Assembly (NCBI GenBank): GCA_964019135.1
Contig: OZ025248.1
Location: 52,631,670-52,695,669, forward strand
DNA: 64,000 bases
DNA from: Arenicola marina
Lineage: Eukaryota > Annelida > Polychaeta > Arenicolidae
Reading direction: 5' to 3'
Positions 48,636-59,850 of this stretch are shown here, piece after piece; the first letter of the stretch is position 1, and each line of letters begins with the position of its first letter. The notes under the pieces are model-generated. The model saw only the letters and a program-made list of their open reading frames with translations, was not told the origin of the DNA and did no database searches. Position numbers and translations under genes: made by a program.

Positions 48636-48975
48636 ATACATTGACGACACCGGATATAGTCGAGCAATAGTGTAATGCCAACAGGTTCTCCCCCTTGTGG
48701 CGTATCGTATGTCTGGGAGGGTGTGAGTCCCTACATATATTATTGAAGCCGGTGGCGAGGAGGTGAATGACAGCGCCATCTATGGACGGCCCGGGGCGAC
48801 AACAGGAAGTGAAGAGATAAAAAGGGCGCACTGTAAGCCATTGCCACAGGCGGAAGCCTCGGACATTAGCCTCATCCCCGGGATAGCGTGATGTGAGGTC
48901 AGCCGTTGAAATACAGTGTGTAACTGGTCACCATGGTTGGGATGGGGGGCGGATATGTTTATAACTGAGGGAGGC
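48636..48975. other. Spacer, no recognised gene
   Basis: Mixed sequence with no supported feature. Confidence 0.3.
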
Positions 48976-49240
48976 CATCCTAGGCCATCCCAGGCCACCG
49001 CAGGCCAGGCTATCCCAGGCCATCGCAGACTAGGCCATCGCAGGCCGGGCTATCCCAGGCCATCCTATGCCAGGCCATCCCATGCCATCTCAGGCCATTC
49101 CATCTCAGGCCATCCCAGGCCATCCCATGCCATTCCATCCCAGGCCATCTCAGGCCATGCCAGGCCATCCCAGCCCATGCCATCGAAGGCCATGCCATCT
49201 CAGACCATGCTATCCCAGGCCAGGCCAGGTCAGATTCGCT
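48976..49240. repeat. 10-bp repeat, about 26 units
   Basis: Short degenerate units of the form CCATCCCAGG / CCATGCCATC, strongly enriched in CAGGCCATCC. Period drifts between 10 and 11 bp. Confidence 0.85.
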
Positions 49241-50544
49241 CAACCACCAACCAGTCATAAGGACAACCATGTCCACTTGGCCGCGAGAGGATTGTGTCCA
49301 GCTCGGCAAATAGATGAAGGGAATCCTATTAGAGGCTGAGGGCCTCGAGTTGGCCAGCTGAACTGTCACTCCGCCGTGGCTTCTCTCTCGCTTGCGTCGG
49401 GGTCATCGGCATTGCACAGGTTGCATGTTTCTTTATAAGGTGAGCGTGATATCTATATATGATACCTGGGGCGGGCTTAAGGAGAAAAAAGAGAAAAGGG
49501 AAAATAAGTCGCCTTGCTTAGCCGCCTCCGCCGCAGGAGTATGACGGTTTAGCGATGAGTGCGAACGACATTATGCCAGTTGTAGAATTATAACGGATTC
49601 AAGTACCCTGGCTGAGTGTTGTTTTCTTTCATTATGTGAACAAAGCTGCTTACTTAAGACCTAGTCGATAACTTGATATATCGACCAAAGCAGAGACGTA
49701 CATAATTATTCTATCAGTAGATAACGCAAAATAGCGTAGGCCGCTGTATCTGGTAACTGCTGAGCTCTTCCTTCTAGTGTGCTTGCTACTGGGCGACAAT
49801 TGTGTGGCACGGGTAAGCCATGAAGACCATGTTGATGAAATGCAGACATCCCCAAGAGCGCAAAGAAATCGAGCCACTCAATCTCTGCACTTAGTCGTTA
49901 CGTGTTTGTGACGATAAAATTCAGTGCTGCCAGTTGAACGGCCTTGCGATGTGGGCGCTTGCTTTTAGCGCGCCCACCCCCTCTGCTACCACTGCCCTGG
50001 CCATAACCAGACCCCGGCCCAATTGTTCTTCTGGCACTATCAAGAAGACTCTGCACAAGTGGTGCTTTCAGCGTTAAGAGTCTACTTCTGGGGAACAATT
50101 ACTTTGACATTCGTTGCGGCATTGTACTTTTCTTGTCTGGTTGCATCATCAGCGAAGATTCATGGGCTTTGGGATAGGTTTTCTTTTTATGGGAACCATG
50201 TTGGTGATGGCAACCACAGAAGATAATTCGGTCAACTTTTTGGTATTTAGTAGTTGTTCTTCTGCGCGGGTTGCGTCATTAGCGAAAGTGTTTTTGTCGC
50301 AAGGCATGAAACAAACAGCGGGATACGGAACTAACACGTGGGGAGTCCGCGCGGGACATGCCCACGTAGACTTGACCTGTTACAACACTATATATACACG
50401 AGGCATCAAGCGGCAAAGACCTGGCGCTGTGTGTTTCACGGAACCTCCGTAGTGGGTAGGGTAGTGTATGAAGCTTCAGGCCGATGTGCCCGGGTTCGAT
50501 ATGCTATCAGGCTCGATATCTGAACAAGAGCATTGTTTCACATT
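49241..50544. other. No recognised gene; imperfect 40-bp duplication at 50118 and 50246
   Basis: On the minus strand, two similar short peptides (FANDATRAEEQ and FADDATRQEKY) can be read about 130 bp apart, complementary to 50246-50286 and 50118-50156. A further minus-strand stretch at 49910-50060 is rich in Gly, Ser and Arg (GSGYGQGSGSRGGGR). This might be remains of an old coding sequence, but stops interrupt it and I recognise no family. Confidence 0.25.
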
Positions 50545-50690
50545 GACATACCAATGTATTTGTCATTATTCACATATCAATGTATTTGTCATTATTCACA
50601 TTTACATATCAATGTATTTGTCATTATTCACAATTACATATCAATGTATTTGTCATTGTTCCCATTTATATATTAATGTATTTGTCCATA
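50545..50690. repeat. 28-34-bp AT-rich repeat, about 5 units
   Basis: Units centre on ATATCAATGTATTTGTCATT, with spacers of varying length (ATTCAC, ATTCACATTTAC). The last unit is degenerate. Confidence 0.85.
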
Positions 50691-51584
50691 TCGTTGTACC
50701 AGGAAGTTCCTTGGCCTGGTTTATGCTGCAGGTACACAACGGTGGCTTAGCACATTGTTATAACGTGATGGAAATCTGCTACTGACTGATATTTTCGTCA
50801 TATATCAGTCAGTATGTCGTCATATGTCTGTCTGTTAGGTACGTGTGTCTGTTTGTGTGTGTGCGTCTATGAAGAGTTTTCCCAATAACCTTCGAAAGTC
50901 TACAGATATCGTTGTCAGACTATACCTGTCCAACAGATTCTCACGGCAAACAGTAAAGTGAAATTCGTTATAGAATTAGAGACGCACTATTATTGCCGTC
51001 ACACTCAGACCCTCCATGTCTTTACATGTTAAGTGGCCTCAAAATTGACTTTGGACCAATAGTTTCGCCCTACGGGACTCGGAAAATGTCAAATTCAGGT
51101 GAAACCATTAATAACAATAATCAGTTTATTGCCACAAAAACAAAACACAATTTACATGCATTCATTACATTTTGCAACACATTCTCGTGACAAGGGCAGA
51201 AGCCAAAGACATATACAGTGTGTTGGGCTGTAAATAATTTGGAAACAAACTAACAAACTAACGCGATAAAAGAAGAAGTCAAATAAATAAACATAGAAGT
51301 ATCGAAGGCACTTACATTACGTCTTAACTTTACACGGACATGAAGGACATCCCTGTGAGAGTTTTCTTTCCATGGCGACGGAGCCACGTGTAGTATGACC
51401 CATGGTGTTTGATATTTTAACCTTGTTACCATTGTGCGCCAACACGTAGACACCTGCCGCGCGCCCCGTCTTGGTAGTAAAGAAGATATATTAATATTGA
51501 TATAAGGTTAATCGCATTGCAAGTTTTGCCAGAGGCAGCGGTTATGACGTAGCGAGGCCTTATTATCTAAATTTAAACCGTGGG
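50691..51584. other. No recognised gene
   Basis: About 0.9 kb of AT-richer unique sequence without a supported feature. Confidence 0.35.
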
Positions 51585-51845
51585 AGACCCTGGGGCTGGC
51601 GGGGTGTGTATGGGTGACCAGGTGGCTGGCGGGGTGTATATGGGTGACCCCGGGGCTGGGGGTGTGTATGGGTGACCAGGAGGCTGGCGGGCTGTATATG
51701 GGTGACCCCGGGGCTGGGGGTGTGTATGGGTGACCAGGTGGCTGGCGGAGTGTATATGGGTGACCCCGGGGCTGGGGGTGTGTATGGGTGACCCCGGGGC
51801 TGGGGGGTGTATATGGGTGACCCCGGGGCTGGCGGGGTTGGGGGT
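51585..51845. repeat. 28-30-bp minisatellite, about 9 units
   Basis: The unit contains TATGGGTGACCCCGGGGCTG or TATGGGTGACCAGGTGGCTG. The two types alternate in the middle of the array and differ in length by 2 bp. Confidence 0.9.
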
Positions 51846-51984
51846 GCGGTGTAAGGGTAACACACACTGTGCACATCGTCGGGGCTGCCTGTTGGGATCT
51901 CATTGTCTGGTCCCATTAGCACGCTCTTACTATCACCTGCGGCGTCTCCTGGCGCCGCGTCAGTCCGCCTGGGAAGGCCTTTGT

Positions 51985-52835
51985 GGGGCCGGCCGCCGCT
52001 GCCATCGCCGCCGCTGCCATCACCGCCGCTGCCGCCACTGCCATCGCCGCCGCTGCCATCGCCGCCGCTGCTGCCGCTGCCATCGCCGTCACTGCCATCG
52101 CCGCCATCGCCGTCACTGCCACCGCCGCCGCCGCCATCGCCGCCGCCGCCATCGCCGCCCTGCAATCGCCGCCATCGCCGTCACTGCCATCGCCGTCACT
52201 GCCGCCGCCATCGCCGCCGCCGCCATCGCCGCCACTGCCATCGCCGCCGCCGCCATCGCCGCCGCCGCCATCGCCGCCACTGCAATCGCCGCCACTGCCA
52301 TCGCCGCCGCTGCCATCGCCGCCGCCGCCATCGCCGTCACTGCCATCCCCGCCGCCGCCATCGCCGTCACTGCCATCCCCGCCGCCGCCATCGCCGCCGC
52401 CGCCATCGCCGCCGCCGCCACCGCCGCCGTCGCCACCGCCGCCGTCGCCATCGCCGTCACTGCCACCGCCGCCGTCGCCATCGCCGTCACTGCCATCGCC
52501 GCCGCCGCCATCGCCGTCACTGCCACCGCCGCGCCGCCATCGCCGCCGCCGCCATCGCCGCCGCCGCCATCGCCGTCACTGCATCGCCGCCGCCGCCATC
52601 GCCGCCACTGCCATCGCCGCCGCCGCCATCGCCGCCGTCGCCATCGCCGTCACTGCCACCGCCGCCGTCGCCATCGCCGCCGCCGCCGTCGCCGTCACTG
52701 CCACCGCCGCGGCCGCCATCGCCGCCGCTGCCATCGCCGCCGCCGCCATCGCCGCCACTGCCATCGCCGCCGCCGCCATCGCCGCCGTGACCATCGCCGT
52801 CGTGGCCATCGCCGCCGTGGCCATCGCCACCAGGG
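51985..52835. repeat. 15-bp CpG-dense GCC-rich repeat, about 57 units
   Basis: Units of the form CATCGCCGCCGCCGC mix with CACTGCCATCGCCGT types. CpG is extremely dense for 850 bp. All plus-strand frames are open (Ala/Pro/Arg-rich low-complexity), as expected from the composition. It starts about 140 bp after the 28-30-bp array. Confidence 0.9.
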
Positions 52836-53299
52836 GGCGGGGGTGTCCGTAGTGGTGGTGGTTGTGGTGGTGTGACCGTGCCACTTACGATGTGCGCCAG
52901 GGCGGCTAGCTTTCTGGCGATGGTCAGTCCAAGTGATATGGGCAATTACTAATAATACAAGAGTCGTTCTAATCTTCTGGTGGCCGGGCGATGGTCAGGG
53001 TGGTGAGAGTGTGTGTGTGGCGCGGGGGGGGGGGGGGCGCAGAATGGGCGTTGGATATATGTCGCATGCCTTCTTCTCCGCCACCTCAATCCCGCACAAT
53101 TTGCAGAAGTAGTGCGTTTATCTAGAGTGGAAATCATCAATGTCTCGTATAACTCATTACAATCCTCAATTAGATTGTCAATAATGGGACGTAAAAATAC
53201 GTATTCAATATTTCACGTAGAATGGTAGCAATTTGGAATCCGCTACATTTACGCATGTTATCATTGCCACCTCTCTTCCCCGCTACCTTTACACCCTGT
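52836..53299. other. Spacer with G14 tract
   Basis: GTGGTGGTGG-type sequence borders the array. A G14 run lies at 53024-53037. No gene is recognised. Confidence 0.35.
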
Positions 53300-53755
53300 A
53301 GGTTTGCACCTGCTACTTACAAGTACAACCGCTACTTTTTTTTGCACCCGCAAATGTTGCATTCACTACTATTCTACCTTCATATTTGCCACTCGCTACT
53401 TTTACGCTCACCAGTTTTGCACTTGCTATGTTTGCACCCTCTTTAGTTTTGCATTCGCTATTCTTACACTCGCTATTCCTACACTCGCCAGTTTTGCACT
53501 CGCCAGTTTTGCACTCGCTATGTTTGCACTCTTTAGTTTTGCACTCGCTATTCTTGCACTCACCAGTTTTGCACTCGCCAGTTTTGCACTCGCTGTTTTT
53601 GCACTCTTTAGTTTTGCATTCGCTATTCTTACACTCGCTATTCCTACACTCGCCAGTTTTGCACTCGCCAGTGTTGCACTCGCTATTTTTGCACTCTTTA
53701 GTTTTGCACTCGCTATTCATACACTCGCCAGTTTTGCACTCGCTACTTTTCACCC
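53300..53755. repeat. 15-bp minisatellite, about 30 units
   Basis: The unit is GTTTTGCACTCGCCA, with CGCTATT and CTTTA variants, degenerate at both ends. In the best-preserved part (53480-53720) a five-unit pattern (two GCCA units, then CTAT, CTTTA, CTATTC) seems to recur. Confidence 0.9.
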
Positions 53756-54484
53756 ACGATCCTTGTGCCCGCTACTTTCATCAAGTCACCAGCAATGGAA
53801 GGTTGTTTCTACTCATCCTGGACGGGGAGGAGTTTCCGGTGCCTGGAGGTTGACTGGGTGTGTGTGTGCGGGGGGCAGGTGGGGGAGGGGGGGGGGGGTA
53901 GGTTGAAGTGCTATTAAGCCGCTTCGCCATACCACGTCCCAAGACATTACTGGTCGTACTGCCAGAACCGCCATCCTCTCGGCCAGAGCATCCGGGATTT
54001 GAAATATTGACGCCTGGCATAGCTTAGTTGGTTTTCGTCCTTGATGCCCGGTAATTGCTTGTTACATATGAATTATGCGCAGGCGAGAAACTGCATCAGT
54101 ATGGTCGACGGGAAGCGGGAACAGCAGCCTATGAATTTGCCAGTTGCCAGCCGTAGATATGTTCCTGTTCTGCCCCTGTCAGGCCTGGGGTTGGTTCGCC
54201 GCAGTGGGTCCATGCTGGCTTGTCTTCTCCTGGAACCAGTACTCGCTATCGAGGATGGAAGTTAAAGCACCAGGCGGCATCCTTTGCATATGAATGAGAC
54301 ACTTTTTATTTTCAGTCATGGAGGCTTTTACCGTATCTATCATGCTACGTGGTTGAGTGGTCATGGTAATAGTGCAGTAAGAGAAAACGGTATGGCTTCA
54401 GAAATAATGTTTTAAAGGAAGCCATTCCAGACTGCCCTCGAAATGGGGGTGAGAACCATTTAACCTAGGAAGCGCATTGCACAG
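53756..54484. other. No recognised gene
   Basis: Mixed sequence with a G12 run at 53887-53898. No supported feature. Confidence 0.3.
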
Positions 54485-55115
54485 GGCAATATGACATAGG
54501 AGACACGTGCTACAGTACGCAATGACCTTGGAGACACGTGCTGCAGGACACAATGACCTTGGGGACACGCGCTGTAGGACACAATGATCTTGGAGACACG
54601 TGCTGCAGGACACAATGACATAGGAGACACGTGCTGCAGGGCACAAGGAGCTTGGAGACACGTGCTGCAGGACACAATGACATAAGAGACACGCGCTGCA
54701 GGACACAATGACCTTGGAGACACGTGCTGCAGGACACAATGACCTTGGGGACACGCGCTGTAGGACACAATGATCTTGGAGACACGTGCTGCAGGACACA
54801 ATGACAGGAGACACGTGATGCAGGGCACAATGACCTTGGTGAACACGTGCTGCAGGACACAATGACATAAGAGACACGCGCTGCAGGACCCAATGACCTT
54901 GGAGACACGTGCTGCAGGACACAATGACCTTAGAGGATAGGTGCTGCAGGACACAATGACCTTGGAGACACGTGATGCAGGACACAATGACCTTGGAGAC
55001 ACGTGCTGCAGTTCACAATGACCTTGGAGACACGTGCTGCAGGACACAATGACCTTGGAGACACGTGCTGCAGGACACAATGACCTTGGAGACACGTGCT
55101 GCCGGACGCAATGAC
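54485..55115. repeat. 31-bp minisatellite, about 20 units, with E-box in most units
   Basis: The unit contains GGAGACACGTGCTGCAGGAC followed by ACAATGACCTT. About 15 of the units keep a perfect CACGTG hexamer, while others read CACGCG or a further variant. A block of three units around CTGTAGGACACAATGATCTT recurs at about 54569 and 54757. Confidence 0.95.
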
Positions 55116-55378
55116 AGCATGCTGCAGAGCATGTTCCTGATGACCCGCCTACCTACGTTCGTGGAGGACGAGATCTTACAAATCACGTGAGATTGGCATG
55201 TCGGCGACGGGATCGCAGTGTCCCTAAGTCTTCCCGGCAACCCTTACAGAGTGGTCAGCTTTTTGTCGAGTTTGCCACGGCAACCGAGTCCGGTGTCGTT
55301 AGCGCCGCACTTCTATAGGATGCAATCAGTCTGAAGATCAGCAGGTTAACCGATGTTTTGTTTCTATTTTTGTGTTTT
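55116..55378. other. Spacer before gap
   Basis: Unique sequence. GTTTGCCACGGCAACC at 55270-55285 resembles an RFX X-box. No gene is recognised. Confidence 0.3.
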
Positions 55379-55578
55379 NNNNNNNNNNNNNNNNNNNNNN
55401 NNNNNNNNNNNNNNNNNNNNNNNNNNNNNNNNNNNNNNNNNNNNNNNNNNNNNNNNNNNNNNNNNNNNNNNNNNNNNNNNNNNNNNNNNNNNNNNNNNNN
55501 NNNNNNNNNNNNNNNNNNNNNNNNNNNNNNNNNNNNNNNNNNNNNNNNNNNNNNNNNNNNNNNNNNNNNNNNNNNNNN
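55379..55578. other. Assembly gap (200 N)
   Basis: The second placeholder of exactly 200 undetermined bases. Confidence 1.
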
Positions 55579-55906
55579 GGGGTACCCGTAGGAGAGTCAA
55601 AACCCGCCCAGCTTGCCGGATAATGAGGCGTGATTGCCTTTGTCGCAAAATCAAATTAATATATCCAGTCCTATTTCCGTCACATTCCTTACGTGTCGTA
55701 AGTTTACCATAGTTTTTATCCCAACACCCGCTCTTTGTCTCTTAATTGAAACCGGATTATGTTGCTATCGACGGTGATTCGCAGCGGGATCTACTCATCG
55801 CTGCAGCCGTGGGGAGCGGGGGGGGGGGGTGTGGGGGTAGGGGAGAGGGTGGGGGCGCTAGGACACTATCAGATCGGGTAGTCTGCTTTACACTAGGTTA
55901 TTAGTC
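55579..55906. other. Spacer after gap, G12 tract
   Basis: A G12 run lies at 55818-55829. Nothing else is recognised. Confidence 0.3.
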
Positions 55907-56014
55907 TACCTGATGTACCTGATGTACCTGATGTACCTGATGTACCTGATGTACCTGATGTACCTGATGTACCTGATGTACCTGATGTACCTGATGTACC
56001 TGATGTACCTGATG
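55907..56014. repeat. 9-bp perfect tandem repeat, 12 units
   Basis: TACCTGATG is repeated 12 times without a visible change, which suggests recent expansion. Confidence 0.98.
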
Positions 56015-57397
56015 TGACCGGGGACACCCTCACAATATGATATTACGGCCGGTCTCGGGTCACTGCCCAGTACGGGTGGCTCCTTCTAGTGGCGACGTGT
56101 AGCGACGGTACAATCACCGATGGCAAAACTGCTTCTTGTTAGCGTGCTGGTGAGCTACCTGTGACGCATTTTCCCGTCAGAGCCGTCGCCATTGGTTGAT
56201 AGCCGCGAGTATTTTGGTACTTTGCGAAAGACTGCGACACGGCGGTGAGGGGGTTGACAGAGTAGTTCTCTATCGGTGTTCCTCCACAGAGTCCAAATCC
56301 ACATTTAGGATGGCGGACCCGGCCTAGGACCATAGGCTCGCTGTCACCTGGACAACCTAACCAACAGGAATATAACTTTATTTAAGTTAAAAGTCTGTAA
56401 CACCTACAGTCAATGGCTGACTATGATGACTGTAGTTGACGAGTCACTAGCTTAACGATAGGGACATGTTTCCGCCGATGCCAGTAGGGTATATATGCTC
56501 CTCGTGTTGCTGTGGTTTGTCAGACATATGTGTATCATGTTCACTGTACGCAAACGCCGGCCCGTAACTGCAGCTACGGTCAATTAAAGAAGGCGGAAGG
56601 AGGTGTCAGTTGAATAATTTATTCTTCATTTGTTTCAAACCGACTGTGCGTCGGCCATGACAATTGTGCTGCATCGTCCAGTAAAGTTATGAGGCTGTTA
56701 TCGTGAAAACAGGATAACAACCATTGCTCTAATTACATCGTAGTAACGTCATGTAAAGATATGTGATGTTGCACGTAACTGAAGTTGGGGGTTGACGTAC
56801 AGTGTATGTTGGATCGAGTGAAGTTCCTTTGGATGCAACCGCACATGCGCACTCGAACCTGCGCAATGACACGATCCGAATGAACGTTCAAAGTCCGACT
56901 TTCGTGTATTCATTACACCAAATGTCAAACAGAGAAGGCACGAAGACTTTTTCCCGGCTTATGCCTTGGGGTATTGGGGTATAGTCATGGGTGATTAATA
57001 GGAAGCTGTGATTTGTCATTGACCCCCCCCCCCCTCCCCCCTCCCCCGTTTGTGTTCTATTGTACGTTACACAGGCACGGTTGCCAAGGGTGACGACTAC
57101 TTCCGTATGCGTCCTGTATTTGTGTGAAAAAGAATTGTCCTGAAATCTCGGCGTATGTCATGTGTCTTCCCGGTGGCTGGGATCCGTCCTGTGCATCATG
57201 CAGACAGCTTTTGTCAGCGGTGCTTTGGGTGCCTTTCAGCTTATGCTAGGTTAATCCGCGTCCGGGAAGATCCTGCGATAAACACTGCCAGGCAGAAAGA
57301 CCACGTGATATTGTCAGCCATACATCCACGTGCTAGTGGCCCTCCGGGGGGTCCTAACGACCGCACTATAGGGAAGGTGTGCTTCAACTAACTAGCA
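56015..57397. other. No recognised gene
   Basis: About 1.4 kb. A short hairpin (CTACAGTCA at 56404-56412 and TGACTGTAG at 56427-56435) and GTTGCCAAGGGTGAC at 57080-57094 are visible. C runs lie near 57023-57047. No coding or RNA gene is supported. Confidence 0.35.
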
Positions 57398-57481
57398 TGC
57401 CCCCACTACCCTCCCCCCACTACCCTAGCCCCACTACCTTCCCCCCCACTAGCCTGCCCCCACTACCCTCCCCCCACTACT
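57398..57481. repeat. 13-15-bp C-rich repeat, about 6 units
   Basis: Units of the form CCCCCACTACCCT, with variable C-run length, end in a TCTCTCTCTC tract. Confidence 0.8.
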
Positions 57482-58689
57482 CTCTCTCTCGTCGTGAGCG
57501 GGATATCGCCGAGGAGTAAAGACAATTAGGAATCAGTACAGGACAGGATTGATCGATAGTACGGATTAACGATACAGTCGTCTCACGATGGGTCACGTGG
57601 TGTCAATAATCAAACCCCGGTCTGTGGATGACCCGTGCTGCACCGGTCACCCCTCGGTGAACCATCGGTCACCCCCACCCCGGCCGCCCGCCCGCCCGCA
57701 ACCCCCCCCCCTTTACCCCCCGGGGGGCACCACTACTGGGCTGGGCTGTCAAGTAGGGCTGACATCTAGGGCTGAGGAACATGTAGCCACCCAACGATCT
57801 TGTCTTGCTGTCCGATGTCCCCTCTTGTTCTTTTGCCTGCCCCCCCCCCCCCCGACACACATCCGCCGGCGAGCGAAGAAAGGCCACCACACACCCATAC
57901 CCCCCTGCCCGCGCCCCACCCCCCACACACACCCAACTATCACCCCGCACCCCGCCGTCCCATGACGCCGTGGTCCAGTACCCCTCCATGACCCGATGGC
58001 GGATCAGGCTGCCCCGTCCCTCCCCCATACCCCCCCCCCCACACTGTCCATGGTGGGGCATAAATGTTTAATTGATGACAAACTGGCGGCGTAGCCCACG
58101 GCCGAGTGCGCCCTCTATACGGAGACCGAGCGTCCACTGACAGTCCCATGGATAGACGTCCCATCGAGGTAGCTTGGTTGACTGAGTGGCGATTAAGGAC
58201 AGATTTGGCATGTCTTCCGGTTTAGCATCAAGACCTGGCAGGCCACTAAGCCTCGTGTGATAACGACGTGCATAATGTGTGAAGGAACACCATGACTGGA
58301 AAGATGATGTTGGGTCCAAAACCAATTAAACAGAAGCTGTGCGCCCAATTCTGTTGGCCGACGGAAGTTGGCCCCAATGTAATGGGAGAGTGTTTTTCAT
58401 TGCATTGCTGATTTCCGTTTTTTTCTGTAATGTATGATGCTGCCCCCTGCTGGCCGAGACATTCAAAGTCGCTCATGCGCAGAAAACAGACTGTCGAATT
58501 ATAGGTGATTCTTTCAACAGATGGCGCCACTGTCCCGTGTGATTTCTGCAGCATTCGACACGGAAATGAAAGTCCGGGTCCCTATTCTAGAGTTGTGGGG
58601 ACGATTAAGGACAAAAAGCTGCGTCAGGGCAAAGTGCCACCAATGGCATAGATGAGTGACACGTAACCAGGCACACGTGTGCACACAGC
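57482..58689. other. No recognised gene; C-rich stretch
   Basis: Strongly C-rich on the plus strand at 57660-58050, with a C14 run at 57840-57853. The low-complexity proline frames here are not supported as genes. Confidence 0.35.
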
Positions 58690-58790
58690 TGGATCCAGAC
58701 ACATCCTGGGGCAATGGTTGGATGAGGCTTGCCGGCGCCAGGATTCGAACCCACAACCAGTTGGCCGTGCAGGTTCGTAGTCGAGATTGA
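58690..58790 (-). mobile_element. Antisense tRNA-like sequence, possible SINE head
   Basis: The complement of GGATTCGAACCCACAACC (58740-58757) is a strong B box. The A box is not clear, and the flanks do not obviously match the other copies, so the assignment is weak. Confidence 0.35.
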
Positions 58791-59107
58791 AGTAATATTG
58801 TATCATATCTTATTCTCCCTATCTGAGTCAATAGAATTCGTTTTTGCCGCCTATGTATGGTAATATCCCCGAGATGGCGGTGGCAGGTGTGCCAAGATCT
58901 GGTGTACGCAGCGAGTATCGTACCGGTCCGCCTGTCGCCCAGTGGCTCCCCACCGCGCAGACATTGGTGGCTTGTGGCGTGGTCTCTGCCTGGCTGAGGT
59001 GGCTGCTGGAGGAGCGATGCTTTAATGGTCTAATGGTCTAATGGTAGACCACGGGATAAAGGTGCCATGGCGCGGCGTAGAGAGCGGAAGCGAGGCTCTC
59101 TGGCGAG
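58791..59107. other. Spacer, no recognised gene
   Basis: Mixed sequence. TCTAATGGTCTAATGG near 59027-59043 is a small local duplication. Confidence 0.3.
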
Positions 59108-59716
59108 ATGGTCCCCTGGGTGGCTGGCTGGCTGGCTGGCTGGCTTGCGGACTGGCTGGCTGGCTGGCTTGCGGACTGGCTGGCTGGCTGGTTTGCGGAC
59201 TGGCTGGCTGGCTGGCTGGCTTGCGGACTGGCTGGCTGGCTGGCTTGCGGACTGGCTGGCTGGCTGGCTTGCGGACTGGCTGGCTGGCTGGCTTGCGGAC
59301 TGGCTGGCTGGCTGGCGAGATGGCCCGCTGGCTGGTTCGCTTGCTGGCTGGCGAGATGGCCCGCTGGCTGGTTCGCTTGCTGGCTGGCGAGATGGCCCGC
59401 TGGCTGGTTCGCTTGCTGGCTGGCTGGCTAGTTGGCTGGCGGATTCGCTTCGTGGTTTACGCGCTGGTTGGCTGGCTTGTTGGCTGGTTCGTTAGCAGGC
59501 TGGCCGGTTGGCTGGCTGGCTGGCTGGCTGGCTGTTTCGCTTGGTGGTTTACTCGCTGGCTGGCTGGCTGGCTGTTTCGCTTGGTGGTTTACTCGCTGGC
59601 TGGCTGGCTGTTTCGCTTGGTGGCTAGTTCGCTACCTGGTTGGCTGGCCGGCTGGATCGCTACCTAGTTGACTGGCTGACTGGCTGGTTGGCTGGCTGGC
59701 TGGTTCGCTACCTGAT

Positions 59717-59801
<85 letters not shown>

Positions 59802-59850
59802 AGATGGCTGGTTCGCTACCTGGTTGGCTGACTGACTGGCTAGATGGTAA
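59108..59850. repeat. GGCT-based compound repeat
   Basis: The left part has a 24-bp unit (TTGCGGACT plus GGCTGGCTGGCTGGC), about 7 copies to 59310. Then come three copies of a 36-bp unit with GAGATGGCCCGCTGG (59312-59420), then degenerate units with TTCGCT. An uninterrupted GGCT tetranucleotide run follows at about 59717-59802. The plus frames give Trp-Leu-Ala-Gly repeats, which I reject as coding. Confidence 0.95.

Noticed and set aside
50480-50510. B-box-like GGGTTCGATATG, possibly a sense tRNA-like head
   Set aside because: The upstream A box is not convincing, and no second copy was found in the window.
54020-54031. A-box-like TAGCTTAGTTGG (also near 428)
   Set aside because: No B box follows at the right distance, so there is no tRNA or SINE support.
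56404-56435. Hairpin with 9-bp arms (CTACAGTCA / TGACTGTAG)
   Set aside because: An isolated short inverted repeat with a 14-bp loop is expected by chance in a window of this size.
59041-59850. Trp-Leu-Ala-Gly-rich frames that look like membrane segments
   Set aside because: These are direct translations of GGCT repeats and continue into pure tetranucleotide tracts.
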